From assembly GCF_037072025.1 (NCBI RefSeq), contig NZ_JAXHDD010000004.1, positions 1 to 64,000 of the forward strand: 64,000 bases of DNA, written 5' to 3'. The notes below the pieces were generated by a model. That model searched no databases. It was not told where the DNA came from and saw only the letters and a list, made by a program, of their open reading frames with translations. Within the stretch, counting starts at the first letter, position 1. Every line of letters starts with the position of its first letter. The translations under genes and the position numbers were made by a program. Below, piece by piece: positions 8,229-17,176 of this stretch. This stretch comes from Pseudogracilibacillus sp037072025 (GTDB lineage Bacteria > Bacillota > Bacilli > Bacillales > Amphibacillaceae).

Positions 8229-9121
8229 TCCTCGTCCCCTCCGTTCTCGGTTCTCACGGAGATATAGTAAAGATAGGCATCTTCTAACGTTGGTGCGATC
8301 ATTTCCGCATCGGGGAACGGGCGACGATTAGAAATGATTCGCACATGCATGCCATCACTACGTTGAAATGCCCGGCTGACCACATGGGATTGTTGAAGTT
8401 CTGGCAGTTTCCTGCTTGGAACCGTGCACTCCCATACTTTTCCCTCCATTTCAACGAGAAGATCCTCAGGTAGAGTATGTTGCAACAATCTGCCTTCAGA
8501 CATAATAGCAATTTGAGAAGCAAGGGATTCAATGTCAGACACGATATGTGTGGACAGGATAATAATTCGCCCAGATGCCATATTCGCTAGGAGGTTGCGG
8601 AATCGAATACGTTCTTCGGGATCAAGGCCGACAGTCGGTTCATCGACAATGAGAACTTTGGGATCATTCAAAAGGGCCTGCGCGATACCAACACGCTGTT
8701 TCATACCTCCCGAATAACCACCTATCTTCCGTTTGGCGTCCTGAGCAAGGTTCAACGCTTCCAGAAGATCTTGAATGCGTAGTTTTGCTAACTTCATAGG
8801 CAAGCCTTTAACAGCAGCCATATATTCTAAAAATTCAATCGCATTCAAATTCGGGTAAACCCCAAAGTCTTGAGGTAAATAACCAAGGTTCTTTCTTAAT
8901 TCTTTGGGATTATTTACAATGTTAATTCCATCTAGAGTAACCTTACCTTCCGTTGGGTGCATTAATGTGGCAAGAATTTTCATAAGTGTAGATTTTCCCG
9001 CACCATTGGGTCCAAGTAAACCTAGGACACCCGAGCCCAAACGCAAGCTAAAATCACCCAGTGCCTGCTTACTCCCGTATTTTTTACTTACTTGATCAAT
9101 CAACAGTTCCATTACAATCAT
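8225..9121 (-). CDS. ABC transporter ATP-binding protein
   Basis: This is the nucleotide-binding subunit of about 298 residues. Walker A GPNGAGKST lies near residues 37-45, signature YSGGM at 136-140, Walker B VLIVDEPT at 156-163 with the D-loop GLDPEE, and the switch His in LSTHIV. I chose the start MIVMELLIDQ because GGAGAGA lies just upstream (close spacing); an ATG three codons later is also possible. A longer upstream frame lacks a ribosome binding site. The CCA-rich ABC-2 (BcrA/DrrA-like) type fits export driven with the overlapping permease. It is third in the regulator-kinase-ATPase-permease operon. Confidence 0.85.
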   Translation of the reverse strand: MIVMELLIDQVSKKYGSKQALGDFSLRLGSGVLGLLGPNGAGKSTLMKILATLMHPTEGKVTLDGINIVNNPKELRKNLGYLPQDFGVYPNLNAIEFLEYMAAVKGLPMKLAKLRIQDLLEALNLAQDAKRKIGGYSGGMKQRVGIAQALLNDPKVLIVDEPTVGLDPEERIRFRNLLANMASGRIIILSTHIVSDIESLASQIAIMSEGRLLQHTLPEDLLVEMEGKVWECTVPSRKLPELQQSHVVSRAFQRSDGMHVRIISNRRPFPDAEMIAPTLEDAYLYYISVRTENGGDEE

Positions 9122-9210
9122 TCTCTCCTTCCACTCAATTACATATGTGGCTTTAAGAGTATTGTAATCAATGAAAGTAAAATCTAGGTAAACAGCAAGC
9201 AAAATCGATA

Positions 9211-10290
9211 TTATTTCGGCAGTGGCATCAAAATTTGCATTGTGGTTCCTTCATTAACACGGCTATTTACGTAGATGTGTCCATTATGGGCAGAAATTAA
9301 CTGTTGAGCAACAGCCATTCCTAGACCGGTTCCTTCCGATATTGCATCTGTAGATGTCCCCCGATAATATTTTTGAAATAAATGTTCAACTGTTTCCTCG
9401 TCCATTCCTTTTCCGTTATCCTCGATGGTGATTTTGACATCTGTAAATTTTTGAAGAGTTACCCGGATTCGTGTCCCTTTAGGATTATGAGTAACCGAAT
9501 TGACCAGTAAATTTCGAAGAGCCCGTTGAAAAAGTATGGAATCCATACGCATATTAAGATGAGAATCAACCGTTTCAAGAGAAAGGTGATAGCCATTTGC
9601 CCACGGGGCACTGGCTACATCGGCAACTGTACGGCGAACAAGTTCAACCACATCCGTGTTTTCCATTTTCAAAGGAAAGTTTGACCCTTCCAGTCGGAAT
9701 GACAAATTTAAATCTTGAATGAGTTCATTCATATGTTCAGATTTTCCTTGGATTTCCAACAAGAATTCCTTTTGCTTTTCTTCACTCCATTGAAACCGGC
9801 TAGTCAATAGCATTGTTGAATACCCTGTGATGTAGGTGAGTGGGGTTTTTAAGTCATGAGAAACGCCGGCCATCCATTCTTTTCTCATTCGATCCATCTT
9901 TTCCCGTTCTCTGTGGTTGTTTTCTAAAGTTTGTGTTAAGGTCTCCAGGTGATCGATCAGTTCTTTATATACTCGATAAGAGCCCTTTAATTTATGCGTT
10001 TTCTGGGAGTAGATTTCATTGCGTTGAACAGGTGGATGATAGTCACCGTTGGCTAAATGATGAATCCATCGAATCATATAGTATACAGGTTTTCCTACGT
10101 ACCACCCATAAGCAATAAGAGATATGAAATACATAGAACCTAAAATCACGAGAGGCGTAACACCCTTTTCCATCATTTCCGGCAAAAGTATACTTACTGC
10201 TGCAAGAACGACACTAGTAAAAATAAACATTAACACAAAAGTCATAATTAAATAAACCACGATACGAAACATTACTTTCATAGTCATCAA
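9211..10290 (-). CDS. Sensor histidine kinase
   Basis: A 359-residue kinase with two membrane segments (about 8-34 and 46-64) enclosing only a short external loop, then a HAMP-like linker and coiled coil. The H-box is MAGVSHDLKTPLTYITGYS with the phospho-acceptor His145. N-box NLLVNSVTHN, G1 DNGKGMDEE and G2 GTGLGMAVAQQL complete the HATPase domain. The small external loop is typical of intramembrane-sensing kinases that respond to cell-envelope damage or a partner transporter. It overlaps the regulator stop by four bases and precedes the ABC genes, so it probably controls that exporter. Confidence 0.85.
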   Translation of the reverse strand: MMTMKVMFRIVVYLIMTFVLMFIFTSVVLAAVSILLPEMMEKGVTPLVILGSMYFISLIAYGWYVGKPVYYMIRWIHHLANGDYHPPVQRNEIYSQKTHKLKGSYRVYKELIDHLETLTQTLENNHREREKMDRMRKEWMAGVSHDLKTPLTYITGYSTMLLTSRFQWSEEKQKEFLLEIQGKSEHMNELIQDLNLSFRLEGSNFPLKMENTDVVELVRRTVADVASAPWANGYHLSLETVDSHLNMRMDSILFQRALRNLLVNSVTHNPKGTRIRVTLQKFTDVKITIEDNGKGMDEETVEHLFQKYYRGTSTDAISEGTGLGMAVAQQLISAHNGHIYVNSRVNEGTTMQILMPLPK

Positions 10291-10994
10291 CCTTTACATG
10301 GAGGAACGAATTTATAGCCGATCCCTCTAATATTAACAAGAATACAAGAATTGGAGGGGTTCTTCTCGATCTTTTTTCGAAGTTTAGAGATATGAATGAC
10401 CACTGTTTTTTCGTCACCTTGAAGCGGGGATCCCCAAACCTGTTCATATAATTGTTGAGCCGTATAAATTCGATTCGGACGCTCACATAAAAAAACAAGA
10501 AGTTCAAACTCTTTAGCCGTGCAATGTGTATCAATGCCATTCACAATCAATTGTCCCGCGCTTTTATGAACTGCAAAAATACCAAAATCGAGAATTTCCT
10601 CCTGCCTTATATTGGAGGACTTAATCAAGTTCTGTCTCCGAAGTTGGGCTCGTATTCTTGCTGCCACCTCAAGAGGATTAAATGGTTTGGTGATATAATC
10701 ATCACCACCGATTCCAAGCCCCATTAATATGTCAAGATCTCCCGTGCGTGCTGTTAAAAACAAGATTGGCACCGAGGTTATTTTTCTAATTTGTTGGCAC
10801 AACTCAAATCCATCTATATCCGGCAGCATAACATCAAGAACAATTAAATCAAAAGCCACAGTCTCAACCAAATTTAAGGCTTCATTCCCGGATGATGCCG
10901 TTGAGATTTGAGTATAGCCCTCCTGATGCAAAAGATTTTTCAGCATCTTCAATATTCCTTTTTCATCATCTACTAATAATAACTTTTCATCCAA
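10287..10994 (-). CDS. OmpR-family response regulator
   Basis: A 235-residue regulator: receiver domain with acidic pair D9-D10, phospho-acceptor D54 (IVLDVMLP), conserved T/S82 region and K103 (ITKPFNP), then an OmpR winged helix (AKEFELLVFLCERPN, VVIHISKLRKKIE). I place the start at a TTG giving MDEKLLLVDDE, because AGGAGG lies seven bases upstream of it; the longer open frame (to 11072) adds a non-conserved 26-residue head across the ribosome binding site. First gene of the four-gene operon. Its likely targets are its own operon's promoter upstream at about 11000-11200. Confidence 0.85.
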   Translation of the reverse strand: MDEKLLLVDDEKGILKMLKNLLHQEGYTQISTASSGNEALNLVETVAFDLIVLDVMLPDIDGFELCQQIRKITSVPILFLTARTGDLDILMGLGIGGDDYITKPFNPLEVAARIRAQLRRQNLIKSSNIRQEEILDFGIFAVHKSAGQLIVNGIDTHCTAKEFELLVFLCERPNRIYTAQQLYEQVWGSPLQGDEKTVVIHISKLRKKIEKNPSNSCILVNIRGIGYKFVPPCKG

Positions 10995-11159
10995 AACATG
11001 CTCCTCCTTCGACAAGGCGGATTCGACCTTAGTCGGTGTAGAAAAGTCTGCACCAGAGATTTCTCCATACACCCATACATAGCCAGTTTATAACTATCTG
11101 GTAATGCAGAATGCAGAAGCTCAAGTTTAAATAAACTTTCTCGTTTGTCTTCCACACGA

Positions 11160-12058
11160 TAATCCTATTACCCTTTTTAATTAGCTTTACGAACCTTCAT
11201 AAATCCAGCAACAATATTCCAAATTAAGCTATCCACAATAGTGCCCTTAATGGACAATGTTTCTTATTATAATATTAATATACCAAATTGCATTCCCTAG
11301 TTACACGGATTTCTGTGTACATATAACAAATTCATTTTAAAATTACTCCCAAACACTAGAACTAAAATTATGCTTACATCATTTCCAATATTAATAAATC
11401 TCGATATGGTTCTATCATGCATTTCCTCTCCCTTCGCAACTGCAAAGGTGGGAGATGATTTCCCCTTTCATAACCTTCAACAAGAATGTTTATGAAATGC
11501 CAATATATAAACAAAATTTTTATAAAATATTTATAGGACACAAAAAAACCCAACTAAAATAAGTAGGGTATGACGATCAATATAGGTATAAGATATTTAA
11601 TATTGTGTATGAATAAATAACAGTAAAATAATTTCATAACACTTTAATTTTATTGTCTTGCCAAGCTGTATCTAATTAACCAAAATAATACGCAATTTCG
11701 GTTATTTTCAACGGTGACTTTAATATATACCGTTATGTCACGTAAGGGTCAAGGCATTTATAGCATTTAAAATGAATAAAGGAGGGCAATCCAATTTCAG
11801 GATTATCACATATATCTAAAGAGAAATTCTTTTCGATTTCTCAATATAAAATGAGAGTAAATGAGCGTACCTTATTCAATAATGCCAGCTAATAAGAGGT
11901 CAAACTTTTATGCGACATGACAACCAGCCTTCTTTGTGGGAAGGCTGATTAACCATTACAGACATAACCCTTTGTTAACAACGCCTAAGTAGTCTAAAGC
12001 ATCGAATAACATAATAGATGTTAGCTTTGATCATTTTCTTGTGCTATTTCAACATCCC
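11160..12058. other. Gene-poor intergenic region
   Basis: About 900 bases with no convincing gene on either strand. It holds a copy of a dispersed repeat (11429-11571), whose end forms a hairpin with a T-run on the minus strand, and a second hairpin CAGCCTTC/GAAGGCTG at 11925-11947 lacking a T-tract. The 5' part must contain the promoter of the response-regulator operon. Confidence 0.5.
11429..11571 (-). repeat. Dispersed repeat, copy A (with terminator-like hairpin)
   Basis: This stretch is visibly related to 58153-58295. Shared blocks in order are CAACTGCAAAGGT, AGATGA, CCCCT, CTTCAACAAGA and GAAATGCCA, followed by an A/T-rich part and CCCAACT with a facing hairpin arm. On the minus strand the hairpin is followed by TTTTTTT, so it may act as a terminator for transcripts coming from the 12-15 kb cluster. 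It is probably the non-coding end of an eroded mobile element. Confidence 0.55.
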
Positions 12059-12604
12059 TTACATTGGTTGATATATCTGAAGGATCGCTCCTTTTTCATA
12101 TGCTTTTGTGCTTAACAGTTTTAGGTTGATCGCATCGGGCAAGTCTTTAAATAAAGGAACTCCATTTCCAAACACAATAGGATTAACAATTAATCGATAT
12201 TCATCAATAAGACCTAACCTTGAAAGGGATTGCGCAAACCTCCCACCTCCATGTGCCATGATATCCTTGCCTGGTTGTTGTTTCAAATGATAAATTTCTT
12301 CAGCTATATCACCTTCCACCACCTGTGAATTATTCCAATTGGTTTCCTTTAGTGTTTTGGAGAATATAACTTTGGGTATTTCGTTCATAGGAGGGGCTAA
12401 TTTAGCAGTCGAAAATGGCCAATGCTCTGCCATTTCGTGATAAGTCACCCTTCCCATAATATGGATTCCCACTTGCCAAAACTGATTGACAGTATCCATT
12501 TCCAACTCTTCATCAAAACTGCGAAAGACCCAGTCATGCGCACCACTTGCTGGCGCGACAAATCCATCAAGAGAGATGTTCATTCTTAAAACTACTTTTC
12601 TCAT
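12059..12604 (-). CDS. Dihydrofolate-reductase-fold (RibD C-terminal) family protein
   Basis: 181 residues with the RibD_C/DHFR-like signature: MRKVVLRMNISLDGFVAP at the start (strand A with DG), an IMGRVTYHEMAEHWP nucleotide-site motif, and a HGGGRFAQSLSRLGLIDEYR segment (GG-A-L-L-DE pattern). Members reduce or bind pterin-like substrates with NADPH, but most have no known substrate. AGGAGGTAA precedes the ATG. It follows a second family member and the ECF42-type sigma factor, a combination that often travels together; a shared operon is likely. Confidence 0.8.
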   Translation of the reverse strand: MRKVVLRMNISLDGFVAPASGAHDWVFRSFDEELEMDTVNQFWQVGIHIMGRVTYHEMAEHWPFSTAKLAPPMNEIPKVIFSKTLKETNWNNSQVVEGDIAEEIYHLKQQPGKDIMAHGGGRFAQSLSRLGLIDEYRLIVNPIVFGNGVPLFKDLPDAINLKLLSTKAYEKGAILQIYQPM

Positions 12605-12636
12605 ATGCTGTTACCTCCTTTGTATTTACCAAATGC

Positions 12637-13278
12637 TTACTGTCCGGTTGAGCTTTTAGCGGGTTCGTAGGTTATCAAGAGGGATCCATCCGTAAGTGTT
12701 TTGACGTCCAGAAGTTGGAAGTCCTTCCGCTCCTTAAGATTGTCAAATAAATGCTCGCCTACGTTGACCACCACCGGGTGCACTAGGACCTGATATTCGT
12801 CAATAAGATTTGCGTTTGCAAGTGATCGTACGAGCGTTGGACTACCAAAAATAACAATATCGCCACCGTCTCCATTTTTTAGATCCTTAATTTGCTCCTC
12901 TATATTACTACCGGTCAATTGTTTTGGAGCTTTAAATTCCCCCCATTTTAGCTCGTCGAGCGGACGGTCCCCAGTTACAACTAGTTTGTGGGCGTTGTTT
13001 ATCTTATCACCTAGGCGTGAATCTACATCGCTGGCGTTTGGCCAATCATTAACAAACGGCCACTTTCTAGAGAGGTCTTCATAGGTTCCTCTGCCAAGTA
13101 AAATAGTATCAACTGTATCGAACCTATTTAATAAATACTCAGAACCTTCCCCCTTCGTGCTGACGTCAGTTGTCCAGACCGAGAAGTTGGTTTTGTCTTC
13201 ACATGGATCGTCAGTGACAACTCCATTAAAAGTACTGTGAATGAATAGTATTTTTACGCATTCACTACACCCTTTCAA
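12637..13278 (-). CDS. Second DHFR/RibD-fold family protein, start region frameshifted
   Basis: The body is a typical DHFR-fold protein: LLGRGTYEDLSRKWPFVN, LVVTGDRPLDELKWGEF, GDIVIFGSPTLVRSLANANL and LIDEYQVLVHPVVV. The annotated frame can only start at a poorly placed TTG (13278). An ATG at 13261, with AAAGGGTGTAG upstream, reads MRKILFIHSTFNGVV, the expected family N-terminus, if one A is removed from AAAAA at 13251-13255. So either the gene carries a one-base frameshift at its start or there is a sequencing error. About 205 residues if restored. Confidence 0.7.
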   Translation of the reverse strand: MKGCSECVKILFIHSTFNGVVTDDPCEDKTNFSVWTTDVSTKGEGSEYLLNRFDTVDTILLGRGTYEDLSRKWPFVNDWPNASDVDSRLGDKINNAHKLVVTGDRPLDELKWGEFKAPKQLTGSNIEEQIKDLKNGDGGDIVIFGSPTLVRSLANANLIDEYQVLVHPVVVNVGEHLFDNLKERKDFQLLDVKTLTDGSLLITYEPAKSSTGQ

Positions 13279-13364
13279 TTTGAATGCTTAACCCTTCCTT
13301 ACTATGACAACGAACGGAGAACTCTATAATCGACAAAGCGTCGATAAAAGTTTCTTCGATGCCT

Positions 13365-14642
13365 TCAGGGCTCACATTCTTTTGCCCGCTTTAGTAAAAA
13401 CTCCTTCTCACGGTCATTCCGGCTCATCGACGCTGCAAGTTTAAATTCTGTACGGGCTTCATCGAACCGTCCCAGCTTGACCAGAAGATCACCGCGAACG
13501 CTAGGCAGTAAATGGTATCCCTTTAGAGAAGATTCTTCACTTAGCTTATCGACAATCTGTAGTGCGTAAGAGGGCCCAAATGCCATGGATACAGCAACTG
13601 CCCGGTTGAGTTCGACAATCGGTGATGGTGTTACTCTAGAAAGTGCTTCGTAAAGGGCAGCGATACGAATCCAATCGGTCTGGGCTGCAGTGAGAGCTTC
13701 AGCATGACAGGCAGAAATCGCAGCCTGTAACGTGTATGGACCGAGAGTGTTTTCAAGCTTCTGACTACGATTAAGCGCTGCTTGCCCACGACGGATTAAC
13801 AATCTATCCCAATTGCCCCTATTTTGCTCCAACAGTACTATGGGTTCACCCGTAGCACTAACCCGAGTTTTTAGCCGGGAAGCTTGAAACTCCATAAGCG
13901 AAACTAGCCCGTGAACTTCCGCTTCATAAGGGACAATCTCGGCAAGTATACGTCCCAATCTTAGTCCTTCCTGACACAGTAAAGGACGGATCCAGTCTTT
14001 ACCGCTTGTTGCCGAATAGCCTTCATTGAACAGCAGATAAATCACCTCAAGTACAGCAGACAGGCGATCTTTGAGTGCTTTCCCTGTTGGAACTTCAAAG
14101 GGGACATTTTTGCTCCTAAGGGTTCTTTTAGCACGTACGATTCGCTGGGCAATCGTTGATTTGGAAGTTAGGAAAGAGCGTGAGATTTCATCTGTAGTAA
14201 GTCCGCATAACAGGCGAAGTGTTAGGGCAACTCTGGATTCTTGTGATAAAACTGGATGGCAGGTCATAAAAATCAAACGAAGTAGGTCGTCACCAATCTC
14301 ACCCTCTAAAGTAGGATCTGCATCATTCATTTTATACAAATCAATACCATGCGCAATTTCTTCATACTTCTGATCACGTAGCTTTCTCCTACGAATAAGG
14401 TCAATTGCACGCCGTTTCGCCGTTGTCATCAGCCAAGCACCTGGATTGTCTGGAATACCAATTTCCGGCCATCGTTCAAGGGCAATTACCAAAGCATCAT
14501 GGGCAAGATCCTCTGCAATATCCACATCCCGCATCATTCCGGTTAAAGTTGCAATGAGCTTTGCAGACTCCATCCTCCATATTGCATCAATAGTCCGATG
14601 TGCATCGATTAAGCTCACGTTTTTTTCTGTTCCCTTACCCAC
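13365..14642 (-). CDS. ECF42-type RNA polymerase sigma factor with C-terminal extension
   Basis: 425 residues, far longer than a classical ECF sigma. Sigma region 2 lies near 20-95 (AEDLAHDALVIALERWPE, PGAWLMTTAKRRAIDLIRR) and region 4 near 130-190 (SRVALTLRLLCGLTTDEISR, STIAQRIVRAKRTLR). The remaining 230 residues form the DUF6596/TPR-like extension (VIYLLFNEGYSA, SPIVELNRAVAVSMAFGP). This architecture plus the adjoining DGPF protein defines ECF group 42, where the extension is thought to replace an anti-sigma factor. It overlaps the DGPF gene by 28 bases. A GTG at codon 9 is an alternative start. Confidence 0.85.
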   Translation of the reverse strand: MGKGTEKNVSLIDAHRTIDAIWRMESAKLIATLTGMMRDVDIAEDLAHDALVIALERWPEIGIPDNPGAWLMTTAKRRAIDLIRRRKLRDQKYEEIAHGIDLYKMNDADPTLEGEIGDDLLRLIFMTCHPVLSQESRVALTLRLLCGLTTDEISRSFLTSKSTIAQRIVRAKRTLRSKNVPFEVPTGKALKDRLSAVLEVIYLLFNEGYSATSGKDWIRPLLCQEGLRLGRILAEIVPYEAEVHGLVSLMEFQASRLKTRVSATGEPIVLLEQNRGNWDRLLIRRGQAALNRSQKLENTLGPYTLQAAISACHAEALTAAQTDWIRIAALYEALSRVTPSPIVELNRAVAVSMAFGPSYALQIVDKLSEESSLKGYHLLPSVRGDLLVKLGRFDEARTEFKLAASMSRNDREKEFLLKRAKECEP

Positions 14643-15049
14643 TTGTCCAAATCGGTATCTTTTATCAGCAATTCTGGATTAATCTTAAGATCCTCCACCT
14701 CATATAATGGCCTAAGCTCAATCTCCCCTTGTCCAAATCCATGGGGATCCGGATAACGATGTGCCCATTCAATCGCTTCTTCTTTTGATTTGACCTCTAT
14801 TAGCGTATATCCCGCAATTAATTCCTTAGCCTCGGTAAATGGTCCATCAATGACTTTAGGTTTTCCTCCAGGTTCCGAATAGGAAATCCGGATTCCACTT
14901 GAACTTGGCTGTAGCCCGGACCTATCGAGCAAAACGCCAGCTTTCGCCAATTCTTCATGATACCTTTGCATGGCAGTATAAAGCTCCTCACTAGGCATTA
15001 TCCCCTCTTCTGAATCTGTTGTAGCTTTGACAATGATCATGAATCGCAT
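14615..15049 (-). CDS. YCII/DGPF-domain protein, partner of ECF42 sigma
   Basis: 144 residues with MRFMIIVKATTDSEEG at the start and the diagnostic VIDGPFTEAKELIAGYTLIE segment near 68-87, followed by EEAIEWAHRYPDPHG. DGPF (YCII-related) proteins are dimeric alpha/beta-barrel proteins, almost always encoded beside ECF42 sigma factors and thought to belong to their regulons. A GGGAGGT site precedes the ATG. It is the first gene of the DGPF-sigma-DHFR-DHFR series, so a sigma-dependent promoter should lie at about 15050-15150. Confidence 0.85.
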   Translation of the reverse strand: MRFMIIVKATTDSEEGIMPSEELYTAMQRYHEELAKAGVLLDRSGLQPSSSGIRISYSEPGGKPKVIDGPFTEAKELIAGYTLIEVKSKEEAIEWAHRYPDPHGFGQGEIELRPLYEVEDLKINPELLIKDTDLDKWVREQKKT

Positions 15050-15867
15050 ATAAGTTTACCTCCCTTTAGTAATGAAAGCCTTTCTTTCGAACACTTAGTT
15101 TATCATTGAAGCTACCCTGTATACTATCCCATGAGTAGCTGTATTTGGAAGGATACACCTTCCAAAAGATCTCGAAAATCTGGAAATGCTCCCTATGACC
15201 GTGCAGCGTTTTTATACATCCATCTCATGATTACTCCTCCTTTCTCAACGACAGGCTCCAAACATTCCTTCACCTGAAGATTGTCTGTTTTTAAAAACGA
15301 TTGGGATAATTTCGCTTCTATCTATACGACGAACTAATCTTAACTGGTTCGACAATAAGCATAAAAATTTTCTATCTACTAATACTTTCGTCGTCTGGAA
15401 ATGAAATTCCTTCCATCTAATAGGAAATCAGACGGAGCCAATTATGCCTGCGAAATTGGTTAAGTACAATAAAAATTGTTGGGGCGAGCTTGGTGAACCA
15501 TTTGAAAAAATAGTCCAACTGTCGATTTATTTTATTGGTTATTTTTCCGAAGTTTTCCTTAATAACAATAATTAACTACCCAATCTGGCTTTTGTTTATG
15601 AAGGATATCGGCTGACAGTTACTAAAAGCTGACCTTACGAATAAATAGCAAATAGTAATCGCGTCTTTATTGTCACAAGGCTAATTACCTCACTATTTCC
15701 GTATTGCAGTGGTGTTAAACTTACACTTATATGCTTTCTGTAACCCCACAAGTTAGATTTTTTTCATTTTAAACGTCTCTTGAATAACATGCACAACTTG
15801 TTCAGTTGATCCACTTAACATCAACTCGTCCTATTCTTTTAGCTTAATCTTCCATGAATCTCCACCC
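15050..15867. other. Intergenic region without recognisable genes
   Basis: Roughly 800 bases, AT-rich. A hairpin TTTGGAAG/CTTCCAAA near 15140-15170 has no T-tract. A 43-codon frame starting MPAKLVKYNKNCWGELGEP (from 15444) has no ribosome binding site and is probably chance or a fossil. The promoter of the DGPF-sigma operon should be near the left end. Confidence 0.4.
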
Positions 15868-16104
15868 TTAACTTTCAAAAAAACGGCGATTTAACTCAAT
15901 AAATTTATGCTCTTCTTCCGGGACATCCTCTTCAAAATATATGGCATCTACAGGACATACCATTGCGCAAGCTTCACAATCAATGCATATGTCAGGATCA
16001 ATGTAATACATATCTTTTCCTTCTTTAATGCAATCTACCGGGCAAACTTCCACACAGTCTGCTGACTTTTCACCTATACACGGTGAAGTAATGATAAAAG
16101 CCAA
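15868..16104 (-). CDS. Seven-iron ferredoxin
   Basis: 78 residues: Cys9, Cys17, Cys21 and Cys25 near the start (CIGEKSADCVEVCPVDC), then CIDCEACAMVCPVDA with Cys40, 43, 46 and 50. The spacing Cx7CxxxCP and CxxCxxCxxxCP is that of bacterial [3Fe-4S][4Fe-4S] ferredoxins, small soluble one-electron carriers. A GGAGTG site precedes the ATG. The gene directly follows a ferredoxin-NADP reductase, its natural redox partner, with 33 bases between them, so NADPH-to-ferredoxin electron flow is a safe inference. Confidence 0.9.
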   Translation of the reverse strand: MAFIITSPCIGEKSADCVEVCPVDCIKEGKDMYYIDPDICIDCEACAMVCPVDAIYFEEDVPEEEHKFIELNRRFFES

Positions 16105-16137
16105 GATAACACTCCTTTCATTTTCATAAAATATTGA

Positions 16138-17154
16138 CTAAACCCATATTTTCTCCATAAGCTTTGTACTATGCACAGATTGCAGTCTTGACTTGGGGTC
16201 TATGTGTACTTTGGCGTTACTAACCGCTATTGGTGCTTCTCCAAATCCTGTTGCAATCAACTTTACTTTTCCTGGATACGTACAAATATCCCCTACTGCA
16301 TAGATACCATCGATATTTGTTTCCATTTTGGAGTTTACAAGAATATTATTCTTTTTAATGCCAATTCCCCAATTACGAATACTTCCAAGTTCAGACACAA
16401 CGCCATAATTTACAATCACATCATCTACCTCTATGATTTTTTTCTCGCCAGTTTTAATATCTTCAATAACGACATGTTCTATTTGCTCCTCCCCTATCAA
16501 AGTTTGCGCTTTAAATGGTGTCATTACAGCAACACTTGATTTTTTGAGTTTTTCAACACTATATTCATGTGCTCTGAAAGCATTCCGCCTGTGTATGATC
16601 GTTACTTTTTTAGCAATTTTTTCAAGCATTAAAGCCCAGTCCACCGCTGAATCTCCTCCACCAAACAAAAGAACATTCTTTTTGGTAAATTCATTTAAAT
16701 CTTTGACAAAGTAATGAAGATTTTTATGTTGAAACTGTTCCTCTCTCTCAACATGTAACATCCTTGGCTTAAAAGCACCATTTCCCGCTGTAATAATCAT
16801 CGTTTTCGTATAAAAAATCCCTTTCGTCGTCATCAACTTGAAAATACCATCTTCAGTCTTTTCTACCTTTTCTAGTGTTTGATTTAGCGTAATAACTGGT
16901 TTAAATAATTCCATTTGTTGCTGTAAATTCGAAATCAATTCTTTTGCTTTAATTTTAGGAAAGCCGGCTATATCATATATATTTTTTTCTGGGTAGAGAG
17001 AAGTAAGTTGACCACCAAGCTCTGGGAGACTTTCAATTAAACGAACCGACATATTTCTCATTCCAGCATAGAAAGCTGTAAATAATCCTACTGGTCCTCC
17101 TCCAACAATCGTTACGTCAAATAAATGGTTGTTTCCTAAATAATTCGAATCCAC
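16138..17154 (-). CDS. Ferredoxin-NADP reductase (YumC/TrxR-like type)
   Basis: 338 residues with an FAD-binding GGGPVGLFTAFYAGMRNMSV motif at about 18-37, the ELGGQLTSLYPEKNIYDIAG segment typical of YumC-type enzymes, an NADPH-binding LLFGGGDSAVDWAL motif near 161-174 with HRRNAFRAHE for the 2'-phosphate, and the C-terminal FAD motif GIYAVGDICTYPGKVKLIAT. The redox-active CxxC of thioredoxin reductases is absent, as expected for ferredoxin reductases. It shares an operon with the ferredoxin and follows a membrane protein and the PadR regulator. Confidence 0.9.
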   Translation of the reverse strand: MDSNYLGNNHLFDVTIVGGGPVGLFTAFYAGMRNMSVRLIESLPELGGQLTSLYPEKNIYDIAGFPKIKAKELISNLQQQMELFKPVITLNQTLEKVEKTEDGIFKLMTTKGIFYTKTMIITAGNGAFKPRMLHVEREEQFQHKNLHYFVKDLNEFTKKNVLLFGGGDSAVDWALMLEKIAKKVTIIHRRNAFRAHEYSVEKLKKSSVAVMTPFKAQTLIGEEQIEHVVIEDIKTGEKKIIEVDDVIVNYGVVSELGSIRNWGIGIKKNNILVNSKMETNIDGIYAVGDICTYPGKVKLIATGFGEAPIAVSNAKVHIDPKSRLQSVHSTKLMEKIWV

Positions 17155-17176
17155 TTTAATGATCCACCTTTCTGTT

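Noticed and set aside
15444..15575. 43-codon frame MPAKLVKYNKNCWGELGEP...
   Set aside because: No ribosome binding site and no recognised family; it could be a fossil, but the evidence is too thin for a gene call.
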